This document shows positions 26,072 through 35,009 of a stretch of 64,000 bases of DNA, in pieces. A model generated the notes under the pieces. That model worked only from the letters and a program-made list of their open reading frames with translations. It was not told the origin of the DNA and searched no databases. Each line of letters opens with the position of its first letter. Positions within the stretch are counted from its first letter, which is position 1. The stretch comes from Paucihalobacter sp036825875 (lineage in GTDB: Bacteria; Bacteroidota; Bacteroidia; Flavobacteriales; Flavobacteriaceae), in contig NZ_DAISXK010000004.1 of the NCBI RefSeq assembly GCF_036825875.1, forward strand, positions 1 to 64,000, in the 5' to 3' direction. Made by a program: the position numbers and the translations under genes.

Positions 26072-27252
26072 GATTTAGAGTTTACTTGTTGGTAAATTTT
26101 ATTCTGATTACCCACTATTTTTATAAAACCTTTGGCTTCCTCGGCAGTCCAACCTTTGTTTTCTTCGCCATAGCTGCCAAACTTGGCATTCATTAAATCG
26201 TGTTTAGAATCAATGCCATCTAAAGAAAAATGATACGGTTTTAAAGTAATGGTTACATCACCTGAAACCGTTTCCTGACTACTTTGTAAAAAAGCCTCGA
26301 TATTTCGCATTACTGGGTCTAAATACTGACCTTCATGAAGGTGCATTCCGTAGAAACTGGCTAAATACTCCTTATGCTGAAGTTGCCATTTGGTAAGGGT
26401 GTGTTTTTCTAATAAATGGTGCGCCTTTATTGTTATCAAAGCCGCTGGAGCTTCAAAACCAACACGACCTTTAATACCAACAATCGTATCGCCTACGTGA
26501 ATATCTCTACCAATTGCGTAGGCTGAGGCCATTTCATTAAGCAGCTCAATGTTTTTTTCTGGTGCATTTTGATTATGGTTTATGCCCACTAATTCACCTT
26601 TTTCAAAACTTAAAATTACTTTCTCCTCACCTTCTTTTTGGAGCTGGGATGGATAAGCAGCATCAGGCAACGGATTCTGGGACGTTAAGGTTTCAGAGCC
26701 ACCAACGCTGGTACCCCAAAGCCCCTTGTTGATGGAGTATTTTGCCTTATCCCAAGCCATATCCACATTATTGGCTTTTAAATACTCAATTTCTTCTTGT
26801 CTTGTGAGCTTTTGGTCTCTGATTGGTGTGATAATTTCAATATTTGGCGCTAAGGTTTGAAAAATCATATCGAAACGCACTTGGTCGTTTCCTGCACCAG
26901 TACTGCCGTGAGCGATGTATTGAGCATTGATACTTTTGGCGTATTCAACAATTTCAATGGCTTGAATGATGCGCTCAGCACTGACCGATAATGGATAGGT
27001 ATTATTTTTTAAAACATTACCAAAAATGAGATACTTAATAACTTTTTGATAATATGAATTAATGGCATTGATATTTTGATAGGTACTGACACCCATTTTA
27101 TAAGCCTTGCTTTCAATGTTTTTTATTTCTTCTGAAGAAAATCCTCCCGTGTTCACGCTCACTGCATGAACTTCATAGCCAACTTTTGAAAGACTTACCG
27201 CACAGTACGAAGTGTCTAATCCACCACTATAAGCTAATACTAGTTTGTTCAT
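26068..27252 (-). CDS. argG: Argininosuccinate synthase
   Basis: This 394-residue enzyme joins citrulline and aspartate at the cost of ATP. The P-loop-like LAYSGGLDTS is at 6-15. Other motifs are AHGSTGAGNDQVRFD (citrulline/ATP contact) and SINKGLWGTSVGG. It overlaps the upstream GNAT gene and downstream argC by 4 bp each, typical of coupled translation. Confidence 0.95.
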   Translation of the reverse strand: MNKLVLAYSGGLDTSYCAVSLSKVGYEVHAVSVNTGGFSSEEIKNIESKAYKMGVSTYQNINAINSYYQKVIKYLIFGNVLKNNTYPLSVSAERIIQAIEIVEYAKSINAQYIAHGSTGAGNDQVRFDMIFQTLAPNIEIITPIRDQKLTRQEEIEYLKANNVDMAWDKAKYSINKGLWGTSVGGSETLTSQNPLPDAAYPSQLQKEGEEKVILSFEKGELVGINHNQNAPEKNIELLNEMASAYAIGRDIHVGDTIVGIKGRVGFEAPAALITIKAHHLLEKHTLTKWQLQHKEYLASFYGMHLHEGQYLDPVMRNIEAFLQSSQETVSGDVTITLKPYHFSLDGIDSKHDLMNAKFGSYGEENKGWTAEEAKGFIKIVGNQNKIYQQVNSKS

Positions 27253-27872
27253 TTTTTATCTTTTTTTAAAAAAATAGATTGCTTGATATTTTTTAATCGG
27301 GTCCAAACTTTAGAATCAAACTCACGTTTTTCAGACTTTAATTCCTGTTTAGCGCTCGGATTGTAAAGCATACCTGTACACAGACACATTTTTTGTTCAG
27401 TACGTTGTAATACATCGTAATTTTTACAGGTTTGGCAGCCATTCCAAAAAGATTGGTCAGTCGTTAACTCCGAAAAAGTTACGGGTTTGTAGCCCAAGTC
27501 GCTATTCATTTTCATCACCGCTAATCCTGTTGTGATACTAAATATTTTGGCATCGGGAAATTTTTGTCTGGAATGATCAAAAACCAGTTGCTTGATTTGT
27601 TTTGCAAGACCCAAATTTCTATAATCGGGGTGTACAATTAAACCAGAATTGGCTACGAATTTGCCATGACCCCATTTTTCAATATAACAAAAGCCTGCAA
27701 ACTTTTCGCCGTCTAAGGCAATAACCGCATTGCCATTTTCCATTTTGGTAATGATGTATTCAGGTTCGCGCTTGGCTATTCCTGTGCCTCTAACTTTTGC
27801 AGCTTCGGCTATAGTTTGACAAATAATGTCGGCATAGATACTATGCGATTTATCAGCAATAACAATTTTCAT
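27249..27872 (-). CDS. GNAT acyltransferase, candidate N-acylglutamate synthase
   Basis: This 207-residue GNAT protein heads the arginine operon. The acyl-CoA-binding loop is VHPDYRNLGLAKQI (81-93), preceded by a beta-bulge strand GLIV. After the GNAT core it carries four cysteines in CxxC...CxC spacing (C146, C149, C163, C165), which may bind a metal; ordinary GNATs lack these. The operon has no classical argA or argJ, so this gene is the natural candidate for acylating glutamate. Related GNAT genes in Bacteroides have been proposed as N-acyl(succinyl)glutamate synthases. The function is inferred from position and family only. Confidence 0.75.
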   Translation of the reverse strand: MKIVIADKSHSIYADIICQTIAEAAKVRGTGIAKREPEYIITKMENGNAVIALDGEKFAGFCYIEKWGHGKFVANSGLIVHPDYRNLGLAKQIKQLVFDHSRQKFPDAKIFSITTGLAVMKMNSDLGYKPVTFSELTTDQSFWNGCQTCKNYDVLQRTEQKMCLCTGMLYNPSAKQELKSEKREFDSKVWTRLKNIKQSIFLKKDKK

Positions 27873-28224
27873 TGTAATTGGTTTAAATTATTAAATAAAA
27901 GGTTTAGTTTTTCTTGAAGCAGAACCGGACGCACCTTAGTTCTAAAATAGAAGTACACCCTTAAGGGCGACGACTTAAGACAGGACGCAATGAATTCCTA
28001 CTGCTACTTAAAGTAACAATTGTAGTGAAACTGTATATATTGGAAATTGCTTTCAATTGCTCGTAAAATCTGAGTAAAACTAAAAATTAATTTGAAATTT
28101 ACAACTTAACAACGGTAGTAAGTTGTAAATTTTATCATATTATAATTTTTGAACCTTTTTATTAAGAATTATTCAAGTTAATTTATTTTTTCTAAAATTT
28201 CTCTTACAATATACCAATTATGAA
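27873..28224 (-). promoter_or_regulatory. Leader region of the arginine operon
   Basis: This 352-bp gap lies between gapN and the first arg gene. Apart from the gapN terminator (28095-28132) it holds a leader with structure. On the minus strand TGCGTCC occurs twice, near 27985-27991 and 27926-27932. CGCCC-TTAA-GGGTG forms a small stem near 27957-27970, and CTTAAG is repeated so that the copies can pair. A frame starting with TTG at about 28053 ends in four arginine codons among its last 13 (RNSLRPVLSRRP) just before the small stem. That is a possible arginine leader peptide, but it lacks an ATG and a clear terminator follows neither stem. Confidence 0.35.
28095..28132. terminator. Hairpin terminator downstream of gapN
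   Basis: A perfect 14-bp inverted repeat (AAATTTACAACTTA / TAAGTTGTAAATTT) has a 10-nt loop 93 bp after the gapN stop. The T-rich flank is broken by a C on the minus strand, so it is a reasonable but not ideal terminator. It separates gapN from the arginine operon. Confidence 0.6.
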
Positions 28225-29817
28225 TTAAAGAATATAATCTGTGCTGACAAAATTAGACCCTTTAGACGCTAATAACTCCTTCAAAATTTCATTGTTATAG
28301 CTATTATCTTTTGAAGCCACAAATGTTCTAATTGAAAAGGAACGCAAAGCATCATGTACACTTAATGTTCCAACTGCTGAATCTTTTCTACCAGTAAATG
28401 GATACACATCTGGACCTCTTTGGCAAGAGCTATTAAGATTTACTCTACAAACTAAGTTTACCAAAGTATCAATTAAAGGAGATAAGGTTTTTACATCCTT
28501 ACCGAACAAACTTACTTGCTGTCCATAATTAGAGGCTGCCATATCGTCTAAAGGCTCATCAATATCTGAGAATGAAAGCACTGGAATCACAGGTCCAAAT
28601 TGTTCTTCTTGAAAAACGCGCATGTCTTTAGTAACTGGATATAATACCGCTGGAAAAATATAATTCTCGGTGGTTTCACCACCTTTTTCATTGATAATTT
28701 TGGCTCCTTTTGATAAGGCATCATCAATTAATTCTTGAATATACGCTGGTTTTCCTGGCTCAGGAAGCGGTGTTAATTTAGCACCATCATCCCAAGGATT
28801 CCCGAACTTAAGAGCATCTACCTTGGCTGAAAAGCGTTTGTTGAATTCTTCAATAATATCTTCATGAACGTATAATACTTTTAAAGCCGTACAGCGTTGT
28901 CCGTTAAAAGAAGTGGTGCCTGCGATGCACTCGTCGATGGCCAAATCTAAATCGGCATCTTTTAATACAATCGCCGGATTTTTCGCTTCTAATCCCAAAA
29001 CCAATCGCAGTCTATTTTGTCTTGGGTGCTCGTTTTGCAAGGCATTGGCCGATGTACTGTTACCTATTAGTGCCAACACATCTATCCTACCAGATTGCAT
29101 GATGGGCGTTGCCACCACCCGACCGCGACCGTAAATAATATTAACCACGCCAGCTGGGAAGCTACTTCTAAAAGCCTCTAACAATGGCGACAGCAGTAAA
29201 ACACCATGTTTGGCTGGTTTAAAGATAGCGGTATTCCCCATGATGATTGCTGGAATTAACAAAGCAAAAGTTTCATTTAAAGGATAATTATAAGGTCCTA
29301 AACACAAAACAACACCCAATGGTCCGCGTCGGATGTGCGCATAAACACCATCGTGTTTCTTGAAATTGGCCGAATCACGATCTAATTGTTTGTAATCTTC
29401 AATGGTGTCATAAATGTATTCTACAGTTCTGTCGAACTCCTTTTCAGAGTCAGGTAAATTTTTACCAATTTCCCACATCAAAAGTTTAACGACTTCGTCT
29501 CTTTTGGTTTTCATTTGTGTTACAAACTTTTCCATGCAGGCAATTCTATCCACAACCTTCATTGTTGGCCACTCACCTTGACCTTTATCGTAAGCCGTGC
29601 AAGCTGCTTCTAAGGCCTCAATGGCTTCTTTTTCAGTAAGCGACGGAATACTTCCTAATAATGTAGGTTGGTATTTTTCTGTGGAAGAAATAGACGAGAA
29701 CACCTCAACTTGCTCTCCTTTCCAAGGCACCAATTTACCAGCGACTAAATAGCTGTTTTGATGGGTTAATGACTTAATTTGAAATTTTTCGGGAATGTTT
29801 TTAAATACAGTTTTCAT
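28225..29817 (-). CDS. gapN: NADP-dependent glyceraldehyde-3-phosphate dehydrogenase (non-phosphorylating)
   Basis: This 530-residue aldehyde dehydrogenase has catalytic C309 in TSFNGQRCTALK, general-base E277 in LVLGLEAKNP and oxyanion N177 in GPYNYPLNE. The long form and residues around the active site match the GapN-like (ALDH11) enzymes annotated in flavobacteria, which oxidise glyceraldehyde-3-phosphate to 3-phosphoglycerate while making NADPH. Another semialdehyde dehydrogenase is possible. It lies between the arginine and ilv operons on the same strand, 74 bp after ilvA; the neighbours suggest NADPH supply for anabolism, but that is speculative. Confidence 0.75.
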   Translation of the reverse strand: MKTVFKNIPEKFQIKSLTHQNSYLVAGKLVPWKGEQVEVFSSISSTEKYQPTLLGSIPSLTEKEAIEALEAACTAYDKGQGEWPTMKVVDRIACMEKFVTQMKTKRDEVVKLLMWEIGKNLPDSEKEFDRTVEYIYDTIEDYKQLDRDSANFKKHDGVYAHIRRGPLGVVLCLGPYNYPLNETFALLIPAIIMGNTAIFKPAKHGVLLLSPLLEAFRSSFPAGVVNIIYGRGRVVATPIMQSGRIDVLALIGNSTSANALQNEHPRQNRLRLVLGLEAKNPAIVLKDADLDLAIDECIAGTTSFNGQRCTALKVLYVHEDIIEEFNKRFSAKVDALKFGNPWDDGAKLTPLPEPGKPAYIQELIDDALSKGAKIINEKGGETTENYIFPAVLYPVTKDMRVFQEEQFGPVIPVLSFSDIDEPLDDMAASNYGQQVSLFGKDVKTLSPLIDTLVNLVCRVNLNSSCQRGPDVYPFTGRKDSAVGTLSVHDALRSFSIRTFVASKDNSYNNEILKELLASKGSNFVSTDYIL

Positions 29818-29891
29818 AGAATTTTTTTAGCAATTTCTTTTCACTAAAGATAGAAAGAATTAAAATAAAATAGCTCGGATGATAAATTAAC

Positions 29892-31157
29892 TTACACAAG
29901 AAACTGAAACAAATCAGGTTTATCGTTAAGATAGTCGCCGTAAAAATTGTGGAGTTTCATTTTGGTAATGAGCGGTTGTAAATCATCTGAAGTCTTTAAT
30001 TCCAAGCCTACCACGGCAGCACCATTTTCACGATTGGTTTTCTTGGTATATTGAAAATATGTGATGTCGTCATTCGGACCAAGAATTTCAACCACAAATT
30101 CTCGCAAAGCGCCAGCACGTTGTGGAAACTTTATAATAAAATAGTGTTTTAAATTGGCGTACAATAGGGCACGTTCTTTAATTTCAGCTGTTCTAGTAAT
30201 ATCGTTATTACTGCCGCTTACTACGCACACTACATTTTTACCTTTAATTTCTTCTGCGTATTGTTCTAAAGCAGCAATGCTCAAAACACCCGCTGGTTCG
30301 GCAACGATGGCTTCTTTATTGTAAAGATCCAAAATGGTTTGACAAATTTTACCTTCATCAACTGTAAGCATATCGTGTAGATTATGTTTACAAATAGCAA
30401 AATTCAAATCGCCTACACGTTTTACTGCTGCACCATCTACAAAGTTGTCTATATGTCGCAACTCAGTATTTCTATTATTCTGAATGGATGTTTGCATTGA
30501 AGGTGCGCCTTTAGGTTCTACACCTATAATTTTCGTCAGTGGAGAAAGTTCCTTAAAAACGGTTGAAAGTCCTGCTGAAAGTCCACCACCACCAACTGGA
30601 ACAAACACATAATGAATGGGATGTTGTTTTGCTTGGTCAATAATTTCTAATCCTACTGTTGCCTGACCTTCTATTACCTTTTCGTCATTAAACGGATGGA
30701 TGAATGTCTTGCTTAACTTCTGAGCGTGAATTTTTGAAGCGTGATAAGCATCATCAAAGCTATCGCCCGTTAAAACAACATCAATATAATCTTCACCAAA
30801 CATTTTAACCTGTTCAATTTTTTGATTAGGTGTTGGCGCGGGCATAAAAATAGTGCCTTTTATTTTCAGCAGTTTACAGGACAAAGCCACACCTTGTGCG
30901 TGATTTCCAGCACTGGCGCAAACAATACCGTTATCAATTTCGGCACTAGAAAGCGACGACATTTTATTATAAGCACCTCTAATTTTATAAGAACGCACTT
31001 GCTGCAAATCTTCTCGTTTAAAAAATATATTGTTCTCAAACAGATTTGAATAGTTCAGGTTTTTCATTAGCGGTGTAACGGAAGCTATGCCGTCTAATTT
31101 TCGAGCAGCAGCATCAACCGCTAGTAGTGTGGGAAAGTATGTAGTTTTTACTTCCAT
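29892..31157 (-). CDS. ilvA: Threonine ammonia-lyase (biosynthetic threonine dehydratase)
   Basis: This 421-residue PLP enzyme makes 2-oxobutyrate for isoleucine. The PLP lysine is K58 in VRSYKIRGAYNKM, and the glycine loop is VPVGGGGLSAG. The C-terminal 90 residues (HYFIIKFPQRAGALREFV onward) form a single ACT-like regulatory domain, shorter than the two ACT-like lobes of E. coli IlvA (514 residues). Its start codon overlaps the ilvC stop (TAATG), so it is translationally coupled as the last gene of the ilv operon. Confidence 0.93.
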   Translation of the reverse strand: MEVKTTYFPTLLAVDAAARKLDGIASVTPLMKNLNYSNLFENNIFFKREDLQQVRSYKIRGAYNKMSSLSSAEIDNGIVCASAGNHAQGVALSCKLLKIKGTIFMPAPTPNQKIEQVKMFGEDYIDVVLTGDSFDDAYHASKIHAQKLSKTFIHPFNDEKVIEGQATVGLEIIDQAKQHPIHYVFVPVGGGGLSAGLSTVFKELSPLTKIIGVEPKGAPSMQTSIQNNRNTELRHIDNFVDGAAVKRVGDLNFAICKHNLHDMLTVDEGKICQTILDLYNKEAIVAEPAGVLSIAALEQYAEEIKGKNVVCVVSGSNNDITRTAEIKERALLYANLKHYFIIKFPQRAGALREFVVEILGPNDDITYFQYTKKTNRENGAAVVGLELKTSDDLQPLITKMKLHNFYGDYLNDKPDLFQFLV

Positions 31158-32659
31158 TAAGCGAGTACAGATGATTTGGTTTTTGCTTCAGACTTTATCA
31201 CTTTCATAGCAGTCATGGCAGCTCGAAGTCGCTTTCCTACCGTTTCAATAGGATGGTTTCTGATGGCTTGATTTACGGCAATAATTTCAACATTGTCTAC
31301 CGCATTTGAAGTTGAAAAAGGCTTGCCAATTACAGAGGTATCCACCTCTTTCATAAAATCAGCCAGCAAGGGTTTACAAGCATGGTCGAATAAATAACAA
31401 CCATATTCGGCTGTGTCTGAAATGACTCTATTCATCTCAAAAAGTTTTTTTCTCGCGATGGTGTTGGCAATTAAAGGTAATTCGTGCAGCGACTCATAAT
31501 ATGCTGAATCTTCAATAATACCAGCACTTACCATCGTTTCGAAGGCGAGTTCAACGCCCGATTTAACAAAGGCTACCAATAAAACCCCATGGTCAAAATA
31601 TTCCTGTTCAGAAATATGATTACTCGTTAAGGCAGTTTTTTCAAAAGCGGTTTCACCTGTTTCGGCGCGCCATTTTAATAGATTTTTATCGTCATTCGCC
31701 CAATCTTCCATCATGGTTTTTGAGAAATGACCTGAGATAATATCGTCCATATGTTTTTCAAATAAAGGACGCATTATGGTTTTTAGCTCTTCAGATAATT
31801 CAAAAGCCTTAATTTTTGCAGGATTCGATAAGCGGTCCATCATGTTTGTAATGCCACCATGTTTTAATGCTTCGGTGATGGTTTCCCAACCAAATTGAAT
31901 TAATTTGGCAGCGTAACCGGGTTCTATACCTTCTTCAATCATCTTGTCGAACGACAAAATAGCGCCAGTTTGCAAAAGCCCGCATAATATGGTTTGCTCG
32001 CCCATTAAATCGCTTTTAACCTCAGCAATAAATGATGATTCCAGAACACCAGCTCTATGGCCACCAGTAGCAACCGCATAGGCTTTTGCTTGTGCCCAGC
32101 CTTTTTGTTCTGGGTCGTTTTCTGGGTGAACTGCGATTAAAGTTGGCACTCCAAAACCGCGTTTGTACTCTTCACGTACTTCGGTTCCTGGACATTTTGG
32201 TGCTACCATAATTACAGTGATATCTTCTCTAATTTTAGTGCCTTCTTCCACAATATTAAAGCCATGAGAATAGCTTAGGGTTGCGCCTCTTTTCATCAAA
32301 GGCATTACGGATTTCACCACATTTGTATGTTGTTTATCGGGTGTTAAATTCAACACCAGATCAGCTGTTGGAATCAATTCCTCATACGTTCCAACGGTAA
32401 ATCCATTAGACGAAGCGTTTTTATAAGAATCTCGCTGTTCATCAATCGCAACTTGCCTTAAGGCATAAGAAATATCTAAACCAGAATCTCTCATGTTTAG
32501 GCCCTGATTTAAACCTTGAGCACCGCAACCGATAATCACTATTTTTTTTCCTTTTAATATATTGATGCCATCTTCAAATTCTGAGGCCTTCATAAAACGG
32601 CATTTTCCTAATTGTTCTAATTGTTTTCTTAATGGTAATGTGTTGAAATAATTTTCCAT
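31157..32659 (-). CDS. ilvC: Ketol-acid reductoisomerase, class II (long form)
   Basis: At 500 residues this is the long class II KARI with a duplicated C-terminal knotted domain, as in E. coli, not the 330-residue class I. It shows VIIGCGAQGLNQGLNMRDSGL for NADPH binding, MVAPKCPGTEVREEYKRGFGVP and the metal-binding DLMGEQTILCG. It serves valine, leucine and isoleucine synthesis. It follows ilvN by 12 bp. Confidence 0.96.
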   Translation of the reverse strand: MENYFNTLPLRKQLEQLGKCRFMKASEFEDGINILKGKKIVIIGCGAQGLNQGLNMRDSGLDISYALRQVAIDEQRDSYKNASSNGFTVGTYEELIPTADLVLNLTPDKQHTNVVKSVMPLMKRGATLSYSHGFNIVEEGTKIREDITVIMVAPKCPGTEVREEYKRGFGVPTLIAVHPENDPEQKGWAQAKAYAVATGGHRAGVLESSFIAEVKSDLMGEQTILCGLLQTGAILSFDKMIEEGIEPGYAAKLIQFGWETITEALKHGGITNMMDRLSNPAKIKAFELSEELKTIMRPLFEKHMDDIISGHFSKTMMEDWANDDKNLLKWRAETGETAFEKTALTSNHISEQEYFDHGVLLVAFVKSGVELAFETMVSAGIIEDSAYYESLHELPLIANTIARKKLFEMNRVISDTAEYGCYLFDHACKPLLADFMKEVDTSVIGKPFSTSNAVDNVEIIAVNQAIRNHPIETVGKRLRAAMTAMKVIKSEAKTKSSVLA

Positions 32660-32671
32660 TTTGTTTTGTTT

Positions 32672-33199
32672 TTAATGTTGCAAGGCTTTGAGCATTGTTG
32701 ATATTTTCATTTCGTCTTTGGTTACTGCAATGCGACCCGAACGTGTAAATTGCATAATTCCAAATACACTTAATTCGCGATGCAGTAAATCAATTTCATC
32801 CTTTCTTCCTGATTTTTCAATAACAAAAAAATCACGGTTCACTGTTACAATTCTTGCGCTACTTTCTTTAATTATGTTCTGAATTTGACGCTCTTCAAAC
32901 AGCAAATCTGATTTAATTTTAAACAAGCAAGATTCCTGATAAATAGTTTCATCTTCGGGATGATAAAACGCCTTGATGACCTCTACTTGCTTATCTATTT
33001 GTCCGATTATTTTTTTCATGCGCTCTTCGGTAAGCCATACCATAATCGTCCACTTCGACACATTTTCTATCTCTGAGGTTGAAATATTGATGCTTTCAAC
33101 GTTGATATGTCTGCGTTGAAAAATGGCCGAAATTCGGTTTAATAAACCGATGTTATTTTCGGAATAAATAGTAACTGTATATAATTTTTGTTCATTCAT
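32672..33199 (-). CDS. ilvN: Acetolactate synthase small (regulatory) subunit
   Basis: This 175-residue protein has an N-terminal ACT domain (YTVTIYSENNIGLLNRISAIFQRR) that binds the feedback valine. The C-terminal domain (RIVTVNRDFFVIEKSG) activates the catalytic subunit. Length and order match IlvN/IlvH. It lies 1 bp after ilvB. Confidence 0.94.
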   Translation of the reverse strand: MNEQKLYTVTIYSENNIGLLNRISAIFQRRHINVESINISTSEIENVSKWTIMVWLTEERMKKIIGQIDKQVEVIKAFYHPEDETIYQESCLFKIKSDLLFEERQIQNIIKESSARIVTVNRDFFVIEKSGRKDEIDLLHRELSVFGIMQFTRSGRIAVTKDEMKISTMLKALQH

Positions 33200-33200
33200 A

Positions 33201-34937
33201 TTATCCTAATCGTATATCTGAAACACTTGCTCCAGTTGGTATCATGGGGAATACATTATCTTCCTTTTCAACAAGAACTTCTAAAAAGTAAGGGCCATCA
33301 CATTGCATCATTTCCTTAACTGCGGTAGCTAAATCTTCGCGCTTTGTTACTTTTTGAGCTTCTATTTGATAGCCTTTTGCAATGGCTACAAAATCTGGAT
33401 TTACCATTTCGGTTGAAGCATAGCGTCTTTCAAAAAACAACTGCTGCCACTGGCGCACCATTCCTAAAAATTCATTGTTTAAAACCACAATTTTAACCGG
33501 TACACGTTGCTGGAATATGGTGCCTAATTCTTGTATGGTCATTTGGTAACCGCCATCGCCAATAATGGCAACCACATCGCGTTCTGGTGCTGCCATTTTT
33601 GCCCCTATGGCTGCAGGAAGCGCAAATCCCATAGTTCCTAAGCCGCCAGAGGTAATATTACTTTTTGTGATGTTAAAATTCGCGTAACGACAAGCAATCA
33701 TTTGGTGCTGACCTACATCGCTTACGATGGCTGCATTTCCATTTGTTTGTTGATTGATTTCCTTTAAAACTTCACCCATAGTCAAACCTTCTTTGGTTGG
33801 ATGCAGATCGTTTTTAATGACTTCTTCGTATTCTATTTTATATAAATCCTTAAACTTTTGAACCCATTCATGATGACTATTCTCAGAAAGCAATGGTAAC
33901 AATTTTGTTAAGCTTTGTTTGGCATCACCTAACACAGCAACATCGGTTTTTACATTTTTATCGACTTCTGCCGGATCAATTTCAAAGTGAATAATCTTAG
34001 CTTGTTTGGCATAAGTTTGAAGATTTCCTGTGACACGATCGTCAAAACGCATTCCGATGGCAATGAGCACATCACATTCGTTGGTCAACACATTTGGTGC
34101 GTAATTACCGTGCATACCAACCATGCCAACGTTCAAAGGGTGTGCGGTTGGAATGGCCGATGCCCCTAAAATTGTCCAAGCAGCTGGAATTCCAGTCTTT
34201 TCTATAACCGATTTTAGAATATTTTCAGCTTGACCTAAGATGATACCTTGACCCCAAATAATAAAAGGTTTTTTAGCATTGTTGATTAAATCTGCAGCAG
34301 CATTTACAGTCTTTTCATCCGTATCAGGCACAGGTTTATAACTTCTTACTGAAGTACATTTTTTATATTGAAAATCGAATTGTTCAAACTGTGCATCTTT
34401 AGTTATATCTATCAATACTGGTCCTGGTCTGCCACTTTTAGCAATGTAGAATGCCTTTGCTAGGACTTCTGGAATTTCAGAAGCTTTGGTGATTTGGTGG
34501 TTCCATTTGGTAACTGGTGTTGAAATACCAACAATATCTGTTTCTTGAAAGGCATCGCTTCCCAACAAGTGCGAACCGACTTGCCCCGTGATACATACCA
34601 AAGGTGTAGAATCTATTTGGGCATCTGCAATTCCTGTAATAAGATTGGTAGCACCTGGACCAGAAGTCGCTATGGCAACACCAACTTTTCCTGAAATTCT
34701 AGCATAACCTTGTGCAGCATGCGCAGCACATTGTTCGTGACGTGTGAGCACATGTTGAATCTTGTCTTGATATTTGTATAATTCATCATATACAGGCATG
34801 ATGGCTCCGCCCGGATAGCCATATAAAATCTCAACACCTTCAGCTAGTAAGCATTTAATAATAGCCTCACTACCTGAGATGCGTTCCGTTTTATTTAAAA
34901 CAGCTATGTTATTTTCTAAAGTTTGTACTTCTTTCAT
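33201..34937 (-). CDS. ilvB: Acetolactate synthase large subunit
   Basis: This ThDP- and FAD-dependent catalytic subunit shows YGYPGGAIMPVYDELY, the catalytic Glu in LTRHEQCAAHAAQGYAR, ATSGPGATNLITG, and GDGGYQMTIQELGT (ThDP motif). I choose ATG at 34937 (578 residues), because the longer frame adds only a TTG-initiated tripeptide. It lies between ilvD and ilvN. Confidence 0.96.
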   Translation of the reverse strand: MKEVQTLENNIAVLNKTERISGSEAIIKCLLAEGVEILYGYPGGAIMPVYDELYKYQDKIQHVLTRHEQCAAHAAQGYARISGKVGVAIATSGPGATNLITGIADAQIDSTPLVCITGQVGSHLLGSDAFQETDIVGISTPVTKWNHQITKASEIPEVLAKAFYIAKSGRPGPVLIDITKDAQFEQFDFQYKKCTSVRSYKPVPDTDEKTVNAAADLINNAKKPFIIWGQGIILGQAENILKSVIEKTGIPAAWTILGASAIPTAHPLNVGMVGMHGNYAPNVLTNECDVLIAIGMRFDDRVTGNLQTYAKQAKIIHFEIDPAEVDKNVKTDVAVLGDAKQSLTKLLPLLSENSHHEWVQKFKDLYKIEYEEVIKNDLHPTKEGLTMGEVLKEINQQTNGNAAIVSDVGQHQMIACRYANFNITKSNITSGGLGTMGFALPAAIGAKMAAPERDVVAIIGDGGYQMTIQELGTIFQQRVPVKIVVLNNEFLGMVRQWQQLFFERRYASTEMVNPDFVAIAKGYQIEAQKVTKREDLATAVKEMMQCDGPYFLEVLVEKEDNVFPMIPTGASVSDIRLG

Positions 34938-35009
34938 CTTTTTCAACCTTTTTATTATGAACCATTTCGATTGTCAAATTGTTTTTTGCCAATTGTTGAC
35001 TATTTGATT

